A stretch of 64,000 bases of DNA from contig NC_058196.1 in NCBI RefSeq assembly GCF_907165205.1, forward strand, positions 24,842,501 to 24,906,500, written 5' to 3'. The notes under the pieces are model-generated. The model did no database searches. It had not been told where the DNA came from and saw only the letters and a program-made list of their open reading frames with translations. The position numbers and the translations under genes are program-made. Numbering within the stretch: the stretch's first letter is position 1; each line of letters starts with the position of its first letter. Source of the DNA: Coccinella septempunctata. Taxonomy: Eukaryota; Arthropoda; Insecta; Coleoptera; Coccinellidae. Positions 42,210 to 53,848 of this stretch are shown piece after piece.

Positions 42210-42965
42210 TAATGTCCTTTACTCGGAAAAGAAATCTCTCAGCTATGAAATCCATCACCTTGAATGGAGACATCGTGAAATTGGAGTCTGAAGTCAAATA
42301 TCTAAGAATAACCTCAGACAGCAAGCTTCTGTGGAAAAATCACGTTAAAGCTTCAATGTCGTCCAGAAATAATCGGTAAGACTTGGGTCTGTAACTCTAA
42401 AATTCTGCAATTGATGTACGTTATTATCGTGAGACCAATAGAAACATATTGGACAATAGTCTGGTTTGCCAGGTTTGCTGAAGCAGAACAGACGAGTACG
42501 AGGAAAATACTCTACAGGGTACAAAGCCTTATCTATGAGTGATTCACTCGAGCTATGAGAACGTACAAAACTAGAGGAGTTGAGGTCATCAAAGATCAAA
42601 CTACTCTACATCTAGTGGTAGATAGAGAGTTATACTTGCTAAAGCTGTCTCGAGCTGAGCCTCGGGTGATAGTGGGACTACTGATAGGGCACTTTCGGTA
42701 CAAATATCGCTTGTACCGTATGAAAAAGTCAGCAGATGAGATTTGTAGGCTCTGTGGATCAGAAGCAGAAACAGCTGAGCACATGGTATGCAAGTGTCCA
42801 GAGCTGGCAGACCTAAGAACCAATCATATGGGGAAACCGGTCATGGATACTCACTAGATAACGGCCAAGGCCCCTAAGGATTTTGTCAGTTTCATCAACA
42901 CCATTGACGACCTCCTCTGGTTCCTAGGAATGAGTAGGATAGAGAAGGAAAGAATGGTAACATAA
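42210..42965 (+). pseudogene. RNase H-bearing LINE fragment (2)
   Basis: The first part encodes the end of a reverse transcriptase (NGDIVKLESEVKYLRITSDS, KLLWKNHVKAS). Then comes a thumb-like region (EQTSTRKILYRVQSLIYE in pieces). After an internal deletion the C-terminus follows: RVIVGLLIGHFRYKYRLYRM and CRLCGSEAETAEHMVCKCPE. The CxxC...HxxxxC is a zinc knuckle-like motif. The RNase H domain itself is deleted here. Same family as 17010-17610. Confidence 0.75.
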
Positions 42966-43219
42966 TACACTCCCAAACTTCCAAAGTTGATAACATAAAA
43001 GGGTATACAGATTGTTCAACAACCACGGCAGAAGATGGCGCTGGAATTATACGGTGCAAGCAACGAGTGTTGACTATCCTAAGGCTCCTGCTAGACTGTT
43101 TTTCAAGCAGAAATACTCACAATCGCAAAATCTGTAGACATAAACCTGGAAAGAAACTATCAAGAATATCACATAGTGATCCATTCTGGTATTGAAGTAT
43201 TGAATTCCTATGTCATCGA

Positions 43220-43490
43220 ATCAAAGCTGTTATAAAAGTGACTAAGAAAACACAACGAAATAAGCAGGAAAACCAAGGTTCCTTTAGTCTGGGTTCCTGC
43301 TCAGGCTGGAATGGAATTAAAGAAAATGAAAAGTCCAACACACTCTCCAGAAAGGAAGCACAAACTGACCAAGAACCTTTCTGTGGTATCTGAAAATGCA
43401 CCTTCAAGAAAAAGTTAAGGAATAAGTATGAAACCAAAATAGAAACACAGATGAATCTTCCAGGAATGGATTCTTCGGAGTTTTGAATCT
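43220..43490 (+). pseudogene. RNase H-bearing LINE fragment (3)
   Basis: Broken plus-strand frames include VPLVWVPAQAGMEL and, in the next frame, GIKENEKSNTLSRKEAQTDQ followed by EPFCGI. These correspond to the RNase H end (LLWVPGHCGVEGNEKA) and the PEPFCG block of the fragment at 17.1 kb. It is more diverged and has frameshifts. Confidence 0.6.
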
Positions 43491-44596
43491 GTAGAAAAAA
43501 AATCATAGTACGCCACTGGATTGCTATCAAAAAAGTGTCCGTATTGTGTCTTCATTTCAACATCCTAGCATAAACAGAAACGGAGATAATGACCAAAGTT
43601 GAAATCGCCCCAATTTAAATTTTGGCCTATAACTCAAAAACAAAAGAAGATAAAGGAATGCAGTTGATAGCATTATTAGTTGATCGAAAAAAGGCGACAT
43701 GAATGGTACATTCATTCTTCTCTATCTCGTTAAAAAGTTGTAGTTCAGGTATCACCAATTTTGCCCACCCTGTACAGGTATATTGAGGTACATGAATTTT
43801 CGTGGGAAGGGGTGCTCATCTCACAAGCATAACCTTACCTCAATCAACGTCTAGTGTTGAAAACTTATTTTCATAATTAACGACCTCTCCTTCATTGCCT
43901 TGAACTTGCAAGTCCACTTCAAAACTAATATAGACGTCGAAACAAAGAACACACACTCCCTACAGAACTTGATATGAACTCAAGCAACTAAACAATAACA
44001 ATAAACACAGCTAGCGTGGGAGTCTACTCAGTCTAGCCTTCGATATACCCTTCAAGTGAAATGCCCACGCCAAAGATCCCCATAATGGCAAATGCAGTAC
44101 AACGCCGACAATTTCGACATCAGTGTCAACAATTTATACTTTCAATTACGACCTAGGTTCACCCAGAGCCTCGTCACGTCAAGTTCAGACTTGATTATTC
44201 AGGTCACATGGGAACTTTAGAACGGGGATGTAGGAGGCGATTTCGGAAACGGTTTGGGATAACCGGCATAATCAGGGATTTCTTGATCGCTATGACGACG
44301 GTCGGTATGATCTCCTCCAATTAAATTAGCAATATAAGTAGCCCTTTGCAACTGCAAACAGCCAGGCAAGCGGTTTTCGAGAGATCAACATCATCGTCAA
44401 GAACGTAGCTGCTATCTCAAATTCAATGGGTTCTAACTGACTCGAGTTTTCTTCGGAATAGATATCAGGAGGTCGATGAAAAACTACGATATTGAAGACA
44501 GGCCAAAATCATTAATTTCATGAATTCATTGACTGGAAAATTGTTCAAGCCATGAAATTAGGCAAAGGGTTGAAATAGGAAAAAATACACTTATAT
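43491..44596. other. Intergenic DNA with short shared repeat
   Basis: 43500-43535 (CGCCACTGGATTGCTATCAA) recurs at about 49617-49640. CACCAATTTTGCCCACCCTG near 43757-43776 recurs at about 49656-49675. The two pieces are 230 bp apart here and adjacent at 49.6 kb, so one copy carries an insertion or the other a deletion. Confidence 0.5.
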
Positions 44597-44710
44597 CGGG
44601 TCATTATTTGACTCGTACAAATATCTTAATAGTAGATTGGCGAGGTCAAACGGAACACCTTTTTCCTATACCATTCTTGCCAATACGGCCCTGATAAAAA
44701 GATATAGCCA

Positions 44711-45343
44711 TGTCGAATAGTAATATCCTGTTATTGTTCTACCCTTATCCAAAAAATCAATCATGATTACTGCATGGCAATCCCAAAAAACTGAAGCAAG
44801 AACTTTTCCAGCAGATTTTTGGACACGCAACTTCTTAGGCCTTGGAGAACCACAGTGTCGCCATTCCATCGATTGTTGCTTTGTTTCTGGATCATAGAAA
44901 TATACCCAAGTCTCATCCATAGTAAAAATTCGGTTTAAGAAGTCTACATCGTCTAGATCGAACGCGATGCTTCTACCCCTGCACGCTTTTGGTCAACATT
45001 CAACATTTATGGATCCATTTTGCAGCAATTTTTCTCATGTCCAAATTGACGTGAACTATATGATGAATGCGTTCGTATGAAATATTCAGTTCTTCAGATA
45101 TCCATTCTAGCCCAATTCGACGGTCTGATAAAATCATGCCATGAACTGCATCATCTTCAATGGAAAATTTACCTCTTTTGAAGCTGCAGTCCAATTTTTC
45201 ACGGTCGCATACGAAGGACATTGATCACCAAGGGTATTAAGCATATCTTCGTAAATCTGCTTAACTCTTAACCCTTTTAAATACAGGTACTTGATGATGG
45301 CTCGATACTCCAATTTTTCGATTTTCACAATTTCGGTGGACAT
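44711..45343 (-). pseudogene. mariner transposase pseudogene (copy 2)
   Basis: The minus-strand ATG at 45343 reads MSTEIVKIEKLEYRAIIKYL and GLRVKQIYEDMLNTLGD, a helix-turn-helix region. It shifts frame to DRRIGLEWISEELNISYERI, then shifts again to MDETWVYFYDPETKQQSMEW with the first catalytic D. It ends before the second and third catalytic residues. At least two frameshifts; dead. Confidence 0.82.
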
Positions 45344-45485
45344 CTTCTTTCTTTTAATTTATTGCGTAACTCTGGTTTACTTTTTAACCTCAAACTTCAC
45401 ACTGTCTATTATAATGCTATGGTAATGCAAAATTTTTTGTTCGTATGAAACTAGTCTAGGCTTACAAGATATCAATACATCCTCG
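44711..45485 (-). mobile_element. mariner-family element, copy 2, truncated
   Basis: Right terminus intact (AATACATCCTCG before TA at 45486-45487); the left end stops abruptly at 44711 inside the transposase frame. The remaining sequence aligns with copy 1 but lacks its MITE and its 33549-33835 block. It therefore shows the unfilled state of both sites. Confidence 0.8.
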
Positions 45486-45683
45486 TAAATGAAAAACTAT
45501 ATTCCGAAAATTATTTCATTCTCTAAAATTGTTTGTGAGATAGAAATAAAATTATATTATAATTTTTTAATGGTTTTTCAACAGCCACGTTCATTCCGAA
45601 CAAATGATAAAGGAAAAAAGTGTTTTCTTCTACCTCAAGTACCTACTGTTGAAATATTCGTTCGAGTTAGAGACTCATATATA

Positions 45684-46937
45684 GACGTTTTCGCATATTA
45701 ACATCCACATCCCCTTTGATTTTCTTTAATTTCGGGAAGAAAAAATGGGAACTGCGAGATGCTATACCAGAAAGTAACGATTAATTTCAAAAAATCTTAT
45801 CAGAACATTTGATGATATACATAATGATCCGTAAATATTCGAAAAAAGTTTGGCAACAAATGTTTCTGTTGCATTTCAGTTTGATAAAGAACTATCAAGT
45901 AATTCTCAGCTACATTTGCGATTCATGAGCATATAAAAGAAATGCTCGACCGAATATGCAGAAAGGCCTGTTGAACAGAATGGCAACTAACCGCCAGCGC
46001 TTCACGTTTTAGTTTTCAGAATTGTTTTTCCCTCATAAAACCGTCGGTTCGTTTCGGGAAAGGTATGCCCAGACCCGAGGCAGCTATAACCGAAAATATA
46101 AATCGACGAAACTGCCGTTAAAACTATCCCGCACGGCGTTTTGTATTGTTACCAAGCTGTGTAGTCATTTCATTCGGTACACATTCCTTTTAATGGTGTT
46201 CGCCCCAAAGAATTAGGAGGAAAGGCGGAGTAGACCGGTAATAGACGTAAACATTTCGATTTCGGGATATGAAATTGGGGATACCGGTGAAATCCCGAAT
46301 TTTCGTAATACAAGAAGCAATTAGGGATTCATAAGTATCAGGTATACCGCAATATCTATTTCATCGAGGTTGATGAAGGAAGTGCCGGGGAATAAAATGA
46401 GATACACGGAAAATTGTTTCGAAGTTATCATCAGTTTGATGTCCGCTGAATCTTCTCCAGCGTAGAAACGGAGCTCAATTTCACAAGCACTTTTCATACC
46501 ACCTCGTACTCCTTCACTGCTCAACACCCTTACATCCATTCTCCCCTTAGACAAAGTATATCCAATGACCTCTAACATGTTATTGAGATATTTTCGAACA
46601 TCTATAAGCAGCTCCATCCAGTATCGAGAAAATGGTTTACTCCATTCGCTGTTTAAGACCGTTTGCAACGAGAATTCTCTAGAAAATTTACTCGAGATTT
46701 CATGCGCCGTGAATTATGTACCCTTACATACGCACTTTCAGTAGAATTCTCTGTTCAGTTGCATACAAAATAATATCTGCCGTTTTCTTACCAAAATTTG
46801 GTAGAGAATTCTCCAGATAATTCTCGGCTGTTACAAACGGGCTTAAAATTTGACTTCGAGAATAGGATGCACATTGAATAAGTAAGAGCGTTAAATAGCC
46901 AGTCGATCACAGCAAGATAAAACGAATATGTTATAAA
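45684..46937. other. Intergenic DNA with a GC-richer stretch
   Basis: No supported gene. 46020-46320 is GC-richer and lacks recognisable repeats. The 115-codon minus-strand frame at 46321-46668 has a plausible length but no family features or splice context, and I do not call it a gene. Confidence 0.35.
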
Positions 46938-48187
46938 TATACAGGGTGTATTTGAAGGTGAGGCTTATTTTTCATTAGAAGGTAAAACTGGTCTAAAGAA
47001 GCGTTTCACCAAAAATCACCTATACAAAACTTTCAAAATGAAAAAGTTGAAACAAAAATTGAAAATGATTATTGATCCTAATACGACCCTAGACAGTATG
47101 ATAGCTGAATTATCGCAAAGCAGTGGCAAAAAACTTATCTCCTGATTCGACCATGTGGTTTCGTTTAGGATGTTGGCTCGTTCGATATTTACGTGGTAAT
47201 GAAAATGGAAACTTAGGATTGCCGAATTGTTCTCATCATTTTTCAGTATCTTACAGGATTTTATGAAATGACTCATTTCGATACCAACTGACAGAAGAGA
47301 CTTAGGACACAAGTGTGAGAAAAAAGAATATTACTTCAAAATTTCACCAATAAAATTGGTCCAAATTATTCACGAATATTTTCACAATCTTCTTGTTCGA
47401 ACATTCCAACAATCGTCGTGAAAATGGGTGAAATAGGGAAACATCACAACACTTTTTCAACATAACTAACATAAGCACTTTCAAGAAACTACCTCGCTTT
47501 TCTACATTTTTTTCACCCTAAAACAATTTTGATTCTCTCAAAAGTGATCTGATGCATCTTATCCGATGAACTTGGTAATGAACCATTAATTGTCTAGCCA
47601 AAAACTACTCGAACGGTGACTATCGAAAAATTTCCAAAAAGATGGAACCACTTAAATACAGTGACAGATATTCGGAATTTTGCTATGGAAATATAGGTTT
47701 TCGAACACGCTGAATCTATTGCGAGCAGTAATTGTTAGGTACTTGTATCTGATTCCGCGGAAAAACCTTGTAAAATAGACTGTTTCTCTTCAACCTATTA
47801 TATCGAACTTTTCAGTATATCTACGGATTTTGTAGAGTGCCTTTTGTGTTTCCTTTTACGAGTCGACAAATAAAATTTGTATACGCTGATTTTGGCTTTC
47901 ACTTGTTGTCGCTAAGATCCCAGACACCACGGTACCTTGTCTTCGGCTCGTAGCTACCAGGGTAGGTTTGCTAATTTCCCTTTAAAAATAGCTGGCGCTC
48001 GAGAATCCCGAGCAAAAAGACGTTACAATATGTAAATGTTTTGTTTCGTTTTTCAGAAGCGAAGGAGTGACCTTTCACAGTTCAGTACTTGAAATTCAAT
48101 GAAATTTCATTGAATTTCGAAATTATAAGGGTTGTAGCTCAGCCATCTTGAATATTTTGATGACCTCACCTTTGAAAACACCCTGTA
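46938..48187 (-). mobile_element. TIR family A copy with a 430-bp insert
   Basis: The left end is TACAGGGTGTATTTGAAGGT and the right end is CCTTTGAAAACACCCTGTAT. Interior blocks match the copy at 29819-30830 in reverse order. Between about 47601 and 48030 there is extra sequence absent from that copy. The family A ends here show the better preserved CAGGGTG form. Confidence 0.75.
47601..48030. mobile_element. Unidentified insert in a family A element
   Basis: About 430 bp interrupts the family A sequence between ATTGTCTAGCCA and TATGTAAATGTTTTGTTTCG. It contains AATAAA near 47868, a GC-richer block (CAGACACCACGGTACCTTGT) and no frame. I could not define its ends exactly. It could be a solo LTR or a SINE, but neither is shown. 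Confidence 0.4.
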
Positions 48188-49189
48188 TACACGCAAAAAC
48201 GCTTTCTACCTTAACGACGCGACGTCTTAGATTTTTTCGTAAAAGCCAATTCATTTTCAAGACAATAACATGTTGGACATAAAAAATCTGCATTTGAACA
48301 ACACAAGATAAGCAGTCCGTCTGGATGCTGGGGGTCCATCACCCCAACACTTTGACCGTCTAGCCGCATTACAGATCCAGAAAAAGACGAAACAGGCGAA
48401 CAAACATCCGGGCAAGACCCGGAGCTTAGTCTCCGGCGAACGTCTCACTCCGTCCCCCGAAATCTATTTAAGGCCCATTTGTTCCTGCCTAATCAGCTCA
48501 AATTAATCAGGCCCGTTTATGTGTTCCGGTTCGGCGAGCCGTAGCACCGAGCCCCGACGTTGGCGTCTTTTCAGTGGTGGCGAAGAACCCCCGATTCGTA
48601 TTCTTTTCGGGGAATGAGGACGCTTCATGTGATAACGCGGCTTGCGGACCTGAAGGGGATATTTCTGGATCGGTGTATTGAAAATGACCGGCTTGCAGAA
48701 TTTCGTTCTCCGGCTATTCGCGCTTCGTGGAATTGGGAGATGAATTATGTTCTGGAGAAATTTTTGCTCCGGAGAGATCCTGGATAATCCGAGCAGATGC
48801 GTGGAAATCGATTTCGTCCTCTGAGGATGCGGATAGTTGTCGATATTTCTCGACAACAACATCGAACTCCGCAAATCTATGAGATTTTAACTATAATTTC
48901 ATATGTGATGTCCCCTGAAGAAGAACAAGTCTTCATGGATATCCTATGGTTTTTAAAATTCACAAAGGATTCACAAAATTCATTTAAGGATTGAAAGGTG
49001 TCCATAAAAATGAAGGATATCCAACAGTGGAAAAAGATTTGGAAATGACATTTTGAAGGACATTTTAGGAATATTCCAGTATCTTTCGGGCCAACTGAAG
49101 AGTGATTCTAAAAACTTCAGGAGGCCTGAAAAATCTTCAATAAAAAAATCATACACTTATCTCAAATGGTTTTCCAGATATGACAGATA
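48188..49189. other. GC-richer unique-looking stretch
   Basis: 48230-48840 is the most GC-rich block of this part of the window, free of recognised repeats. Frames of 75 and 123 codons overlap there on opposite strands without family features. TAATC-type motifs (CTAATCAGCTCAAATTAATC) near 48490 could be homeodomain sites. It is a candidate regulatory element. Confidence 0.35.
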
Positions 49190-49440
49190 AGATCTATTGT
49201 GCAACCCACACAACTTTGCCATCTACAGCTTGACGTTCAGCTCCAGAATTCCAACGAACTCCAGTATCTGAGAGGGCTTCAAACAGGCTGAGGCATTCTT
49301 TCACCAGTTGAACAGGAGTTTTCTTCTCTTCCCCACAGAATCTACATTCGTCAGTTTCTGATAAGCCCTTTCACATCATATCCTTCCTAAGGCGTCAGTT
49401 TCCTGTGAAAAAGCCAGTGAGGAGGTGTAACTCAATCTTA
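49190..49440 (-). pseudogene. RNase H-bearing LINE fragment (4), C-terminus
   Basis: The minus strand reads ETDECRFCGEEKKTPVQLVK followed by ECLSLFEALSDTGVRWNSGA. CxxC...C corresponds to the zinc knuckle-like end of the LINE family seen at 17.5 and 42.8 kb (CRLCGSEAETAEHMVCKCPE), but diverged, so it may be a sister family. Confidence 0.6.
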
Positions 49441-49758
49441 TACTTATTTTATCCTGCATTTGCTGAGCTATAACATAAAGATGTTTTTTTATGGAAACTG
49501 TAGTTTAAAATGACCTCAGTCTTTCTAAGTCATTTTAAACTTCTGTTTTCATAAGTAAAAACACATCTTCATGTTATAACTCAGTAAATATACCTGTTGG
49601 ACAAAAATCATAGTACTCCACTGGATTGTTATCAAAAAAGTGTGTGTATAAACATCACCAATTTTGCCCATCCTGTACAACCTAAATTTTAACATAATTA
49701 ATGACCAAATTTTTTTTACTACTACAAATTTCTCTCAACTCTCAAAACTTTTTATTAT

Positions 49759-50428
49759 ACACGGTGAGTCTTTGACTCGTACAAATACTATATCAGTAGA
49801 TTTCTTGAGGTCAAAAGAAACACTTTTTTCCCATATCATGTTCTGTGATTCGGCTCTAATAAAAAGATATAGCCATTTTAAGTTTTCATAATGTGCTGTG
49901 CCACCCCTGGAAAAACAAAATGACCTTCAGAATAACTAGCTAAATCTGTGACACTACATATCTGTGGATCTTTTAAAGAGAGTTGCAGTCAGACAAAGTA
50001 CCCAATTGTTCGAATTCCACAAATATTTTTCATTGAACATCAAATGCGCATTATACTAGAAAATATGAAGAATACTTTTATTTTACAAAACATTCAGATA
50101 TTCATCAGATAGCGTTCAACTTAGTTTCAAGAGTTCTTTGATATTTTGATATTTTTATGGTACGTTATGGTCATAATGAGAGAACTGGAAGACGTGGGTA
50201 ATATCTTGTGTTCGAAAAAGATTGATCAAATTAATGAAGAACTATATTCCGAAATTCATTTCATTTGATAAAACCGTTTGTGAGAATTAAAAATATTTTT
50301 TTATGATTTTCAACAGCCTGTATATTTTGAACCGAGATGATTCGGAAAAAATGGTAAGGAAAAAATTTTGTTTTAACCTCAAGAATCAACTGTTAAAATA
50401 TTTGTACCAGTCAAAGACCCACCTTGTA
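49759..50428 (+). mobile_element. TIR family B, longest complete copy
   Basis: The ends are TATACACGGTGAGTCTTTGA and the inverted GTCAAAGACCCACCTTGTATA. The inverted repeat runs about 90 bp inward. The interior includes AAAAAGATATAGCCATTTTA, GTGACACTACATATCTGTGG and AACAGCCTGTATATTTTGAA. No coding frame. Confidence 0.78.
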
Positions 50429-52129
50429 TATCATTATCCAATGAATTCAAAAACTCAGTGTCACTAGGATTAGGATGATTTGTAGAATCTTTCTCATTTG
50501 TTGCCTCATCGAGTCAACTTTCTTGGTAGCTTCTTAGTATGAAATTAAATAAGATTATTCAAAAATTGTGATTCTAATTTCTAATACAGACTCACTATTT
50601 TTTAGTGGATTTATCATCTTGATATTGAAGTGATATCTATTATCTTGTTTTCACTACAATGAAAATCATTAAATGAACGGTATGTTGTATTTAAATTCAA
50701 GGTCAAGCTGACCTTCAGTCATAAGTGGTGCTAATAACAAAAAGGGAACTATTATATATTGAGAAGAAAGAGGATAACAGAAGAAATTTCCTTCAGAACT
50801 TTTTTTCCAAACTTTTCTGCATGCTGTATTCTGAGATTTTAATTTTACCTGGATTCAGATGGTACCTACTAGAATGAAAATATTGGGAATTGTGTAACCA
50901 ACCTAAGAATGTCAAATACAGTACCATTACTGCAAAACCATAGTTCCACCTAGTGACATTACTGAAGAGTGGTAAAGTTATTTTCTTGATCAAACGTTCA
51001 TGAAGCTTTTCATAATGAGCAGGCCGCAGACAAATATAAGAAATCAAATTTTATATAAAACAATCCAACCTACCTTGAGGTATGAAAGGTACCTATAACT
51101 AAGAAAGTGGCGACTTCCTTCTATATCATATCAGGATTATATTCCATACAGCTACAAGAATTTCAATTTTTAGGTTGCTTCAAATCATGATGAGGATAAT
51201 CCATCCAACTACCTAATGAAAAACTTCACCTTCCATGTTAAGAGTTGATATATTTTTCCCCAAACACCAAATCAAGTTCTCCTTACTTTGTGTTGCACTG
51301 GATCATTAACCTAATTCGATGATTTTCCAATTCCTAGTACCAAATATCGAACAAATTTTGCATAACCACAGAGTTTATACATTTTCTTCTAGCATATTTC
51401 ATGCTCTCTCAAATTTCACAATAATACTCACGGATGATTTCCTCCGATGAATGCGCAATATATGCGTGCCATATTTGCTAACAGAATTAACTTTTATTAG
51501 CTTTCCAACGATCGCCGCCACTCCAGAAAATTCGACGCAAATAATCTGTCAACTGGGATACGGACAGAATAAAATTCAAACCGCTGAGAGGCGGCTTTGC
51601 CAGCCTCTCCAATGGGACGACAGAAATCCACCCGAAGTTGGTCATTCCTCAAATATCTCAGGAAAGTTCCGTCTCCAAGTCTCCACCCGGGCAGAGATAT
51701 CTGACCAGATTTGAATTTAGATAACGCTCGCAATGAAATTAAGTTATTTTTCGAGCTGAAAGGAAACACAGAACGACAGCGGGGGCTGAAATGGTTTTTG
51801 GGAGGTAGCTGAGATCCGTGTTTTTGTTATCGCTTTTGCGTTTCCAACCACCCCCGTCTGAGTTCGAAAATTTATCGAATTATCTCAGGGGATTGCTTCT
51901 TTATTGTGGTTGGAATATATACATACAATTATCAGATTGCAACTCAGCCCTTTAGTTTTATCACATTTTCAAGGTTACTTTATATGGATGACTGTAGAAC
52001 CATATAAATTATTACTAAAATTCTTGGGCAGAGTTTCATGAAACGATATACATATACTGTGAAAGATATTCAATGGAAACTTCAGTACAAGTTCTTGATA
52101 AATGATTGCTACATCCCACTGGGCGTCAA
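50429..52129. other. Intergenic DNA with a GC-richer stretch
   Basis: No supported gene. 51470-51730 is GC-richer, with overlapping chance frames on both strands and no recognised repeat. Confidence 0.35.
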
Positions 52130-52130
52130 A

Positions 52131-52155
52131 CGTTGGGCGCCCAACGCGGGGCAAA
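52131..52155 (+). other. LTR-retroelement primer-binding-site-like motif (left)
   Basis: CGTTGGGCGCCCAACGCGGGG contains GGCGCCCAACG, the usual start of a primer-binding site in Gypsy-type retroelements, and a perfect 16-bp palindrome (CGTTGGGCGCCCAACG, 52131-52146). No flanking LTR was identified. Confidence 0.4.
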
Positions 52156-52525
52156 AATTGACACATTGGGTGCCATTACCTAGAGTCATTCTTTTATATT
52201 CTGAAATCAATACTGTACCTATTATAAATGTTTTCGTGATTCTGTGTTTTATTGATTTTGACTCTTCACAAATAGTGGATTTTAACTAAATTGAAAAACA
52301 CCAACTGATACGAAACGAACTCTAACAAACAAGTCTGTAAATCAATGATCATACAAATTATCTTACCATATTACAATCAAGCAATTCAATAAGCTATAAG
52401 TGAAGAAAAATGATGACAAATTTTAGTTAAAACTGTCTTCATCAATAAAATGAAAATAGAGAATTTTGGAACTTCGACTACGATATACATACATGTCACA
52501 GAGTATAAAATTGGAAATTTTTGTC

Positions 52526-52548
52526 CCACGTTGGGCGCCAATTGTCAG
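52526..52548 (-). other. LTR-retroelement primer-binding-site-like motif (right, inverted)
   Basis: The minus strand reads TTGGCGCCCAACGTGGGAC, preceded by CCTGACAA, as expected for an LTR end followed by a primer-binding site. It faces the motif at 52131 from 380 bp away. No gag frame and no second LTR were seen. Confidence 0.45.
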
Positions 52549-52565
52549 GTTTTGATCTCGACGAT

Positions 52566-53848
52566 ATCCATTATAACGGTGGACCAAAGACCTACACTTT
52601 GATCTGTTTAACGCTAGTTGTTCCCAGTTATGATTGGCATTAACTGATTTTAGGGATTGATGCAGTAGGTATATCCCTTAACCGCTTATACTGGCCTCCT
52701 GGTTTCCAAGCTCCCTCTGTGAGTTAGCCATACAGAGCTATTTTGGGGAGTCTTGTTGCATCCTCAGAATGGCCGCTCCATCTGAGTCGGGACCTCGTTA
52801 CTTGAGTCTCAATTGTTATACAACTCGCGCGTGGCAAGACTTCTGCATTTGAAACTTTGTAGAACCATCTGATGTGCATTATTCGCCTTAGATTACGTTG
52901 TTGCATTTGTTAAAGCTGTTCAAAATGCGTTGGGAGGACCACTGCTTTGTAAACAGCTGTCTTGGTCTTCAGATTGAGGTCGTGATTTTGAAACACTCTG
53001 TCCTTTAGCTTCCAGAATGCAGTTGATGATGAATTGATACGGTTGTGTATTTCCGTGTCTAGGTTAGCCCTAGTATTTATGAATCTTCCCAAGTATTTGA
53101 ACTTCTAGATCTGTTCTAGAGTTTCATCCTCTAGGCTGATATCTGTTTGAAGGCTTTCTGGCGGACTTACCTGGATTTTGGTTTTGTCAATATTGAATCG
53201 AAGGCCTAAAGCTTCGTATTTTGTTTATAGGTATCCAACATTATCTGAAGATCCTCTGAGCTGCTAGCGATAAGTGAGCAGTCGTCTGCATATTGAAGTA
53301 CCGTGATGAACTTTGTAAAGTTTGCTGTTAAACAGGCCTCCATTGAATCTGAATCTCAATCCAACACCTCTTACAGGCATACTCATGTCAGCAATTATCG
53401 AGATAGCTATGGCGAAAATATTGAACAGTAAAGATGCTAACACGCAGCCTTGTTTTTTTCTAGAGTTGGTTAAGAAATGGTCGGTTGTAGAGCCATTATA
53501 ATGCATTCTAGCGGTGTTGTTGGTATGAAGGCTTTTATATATCTACTGCTAAGAATTTATAGGGTACTCCAAGTTGTCCCATGATTTTCCATAGCGCTCT
53601 CAGATTCACCGATTCGAAAGCCTTACTCAAATCGATATAGGCTGTATAGATCTTTGAGTGTTGTTCACGGGCCTTATCTTGCAGCTGTCGCAGTGTAAAA
53701 TTTAGGTCCACCGTACCTGGATTGGGTCGAAAGCCGCACTGGGATTCAGATAATAGCTTTTCTAAGAGTGGAATCAGATGATTAGCCATAATCTTCGAGA
53801 AAATTTTACCGGCCACACTAAGCAACGATAAAGAAATTATCCTCATAG
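52566..53848 (-). mobile_element. RTE-like LINE, longest copy 3, minus strand
   Basis: The minus strand encodes most of a reverse transcriptase in broken frames: SLLSVAGKIFSKIMANHLIP, SQCGFRPNPGTVDLNFTLRQ, IYTAYIDLSKAFESVNLRAL, KKQGCVLASLLFNIFAIAIS, then the YADD site, LDTEIHNRINSSSTAFWKLK and LRRIMHIRWFYKVSNAEVLP. These follow the usual order of RT blocks. It is 5'-truncated at about 53848 and lacks about 240 bp of 3' UTR present in copy 2. No endonuclease domain is present. Confidence 0.82.

Larger units (their letters stand above)
44597..45683 (+). mobile_element. TIR family B copy hosting a mariner
   Basis: 44597-44710 is the left end of family B (TTTGACTCGTACAAATAT, GATAAAAAGATATAGCCA). 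45488-45683 is its right part (AAAAACTATATTCCGAAAAT, then GTGTTTTCTTCTACCTCAAG and GAGTTAGAGACTCAT). The mariner copy lies between. About 350 bp of family B interior present at 49.8-50.2 kb is missing, so a deletion accompanied or followed the insertion. Confidence 0.72.

Noticed and set aside
43213..43530. 105-codon hydrophobic minus-strand frame (membrane-protein-like)
   Set aside because: It is the antisense of the decayed RNase H LINE sequence on the plus strand.
46321..46668. 115-codon minus-strand frame as a gene
   Set aside because: No family features, no signal or splice context, and surrounding frames of similar length occur by chance.
48503..48874. 123-codon minus-strand frame in the GC-rich island
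   Set aside because: Long frames are expected by chance in GC-richer DNA; composition is Arg/Ser/Pro-rich and frames overlap on the other strand.
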